Shown here: one piece after another, positions 5,531-5,550 of the stretch
Layout: the number at the start of each line of letters is the position of its first letter
Position numbering within the stretch: the first letter of the stretch is position 1
NCBI GenBank assembly: GCA_946620035.1
Contig: CAMOMX010000128.1
Coordinates: 1 to 5,550 of the forward strand
Length of the DNA stretch: 5,550 nt
Direction: 5' to 3'
Origin: CAG-791 sp003447895
GTDB lineage: Bacteria; Bacillota; Clostridia; Lachnospirales; Lachnospiraceae
Translations under genes and position numbers: made by a program
Notes under the pieces: generated by a model
Database searches by the model: none
What the model was told of the DNA's origin: nothing
The model's input: the letters and a program-made list of their open reading frames with translations, nothing else

Positions 5531-5550
5531 CGAAGGGGCCTGTCAGATTA

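Overview
The window looks like a piece of chromosome from a low-to-moderate GC Gram-positive, most likely a gut or host-associated member of the Clostridia (Lachnospiraceae-like). The reasons are the signal peptides with strong AGGAGG-type ribosome binding sites, a clostripain (peptidase C11) fragment, choline-binding-type cell-wall repeats ending in GW motifs, BspA-type leucine-rich repeats, and a membrane-embedded glycerophosphodiesterase of the Firmicutes type. No rRNA or other taxonomic marker is present, so the assignment is an inference.

Layout: the left half is carried on the minus strand. Read in the direction of transcription it holds a 621-residue membrane glycerophosphodiester phosphodiesterase (2406 to 541), a 129-residue secreted protein made of the first part of a clostripain joined directly to a single cell-wall-binding repeat (468 to 79), and the first 17 codons of another membrane or secreted protein that runs off the left edge (start at 52). 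Gaps are 72 and 26 nt, so the three may be co-transcribed. A 279-nt divergent intergenic region (2407-2685) holds candidate promoters for both directions and a 38-nt imperfect palindrome.

The right half is one plus-strand gene (2686-5517) for a 943-residue exported surface protein: signal peptide, Fn3-like domain, BspA-type leucine-rich repeats, a domain with the layout of arginine-class (R-S-E) ADP-ribosyltransferase exoenzymes, an acidic heptad-repeat linker, and C-terminal cell-wall-binding repeats. The STS and ExE motifs are intact, but the position expected to hold the first-motif arginine reads serine (LYSG), so activity is in question.

The two wall-bound proteins share almost the same C-terminal tail (22 of the last 28 residues), encoded in inverted orientation at the two ends of the window. 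The common theme is the cell envelope: two exported proteins with the same wall-attachment module, and a lipid or teichoic-acid glycerophosphodiesterase between them. A functional link between the phosphodiesterase and the wall-binding proteins is only an inference. I see no mobile element, tRNA, rRNA or CRISPR array.
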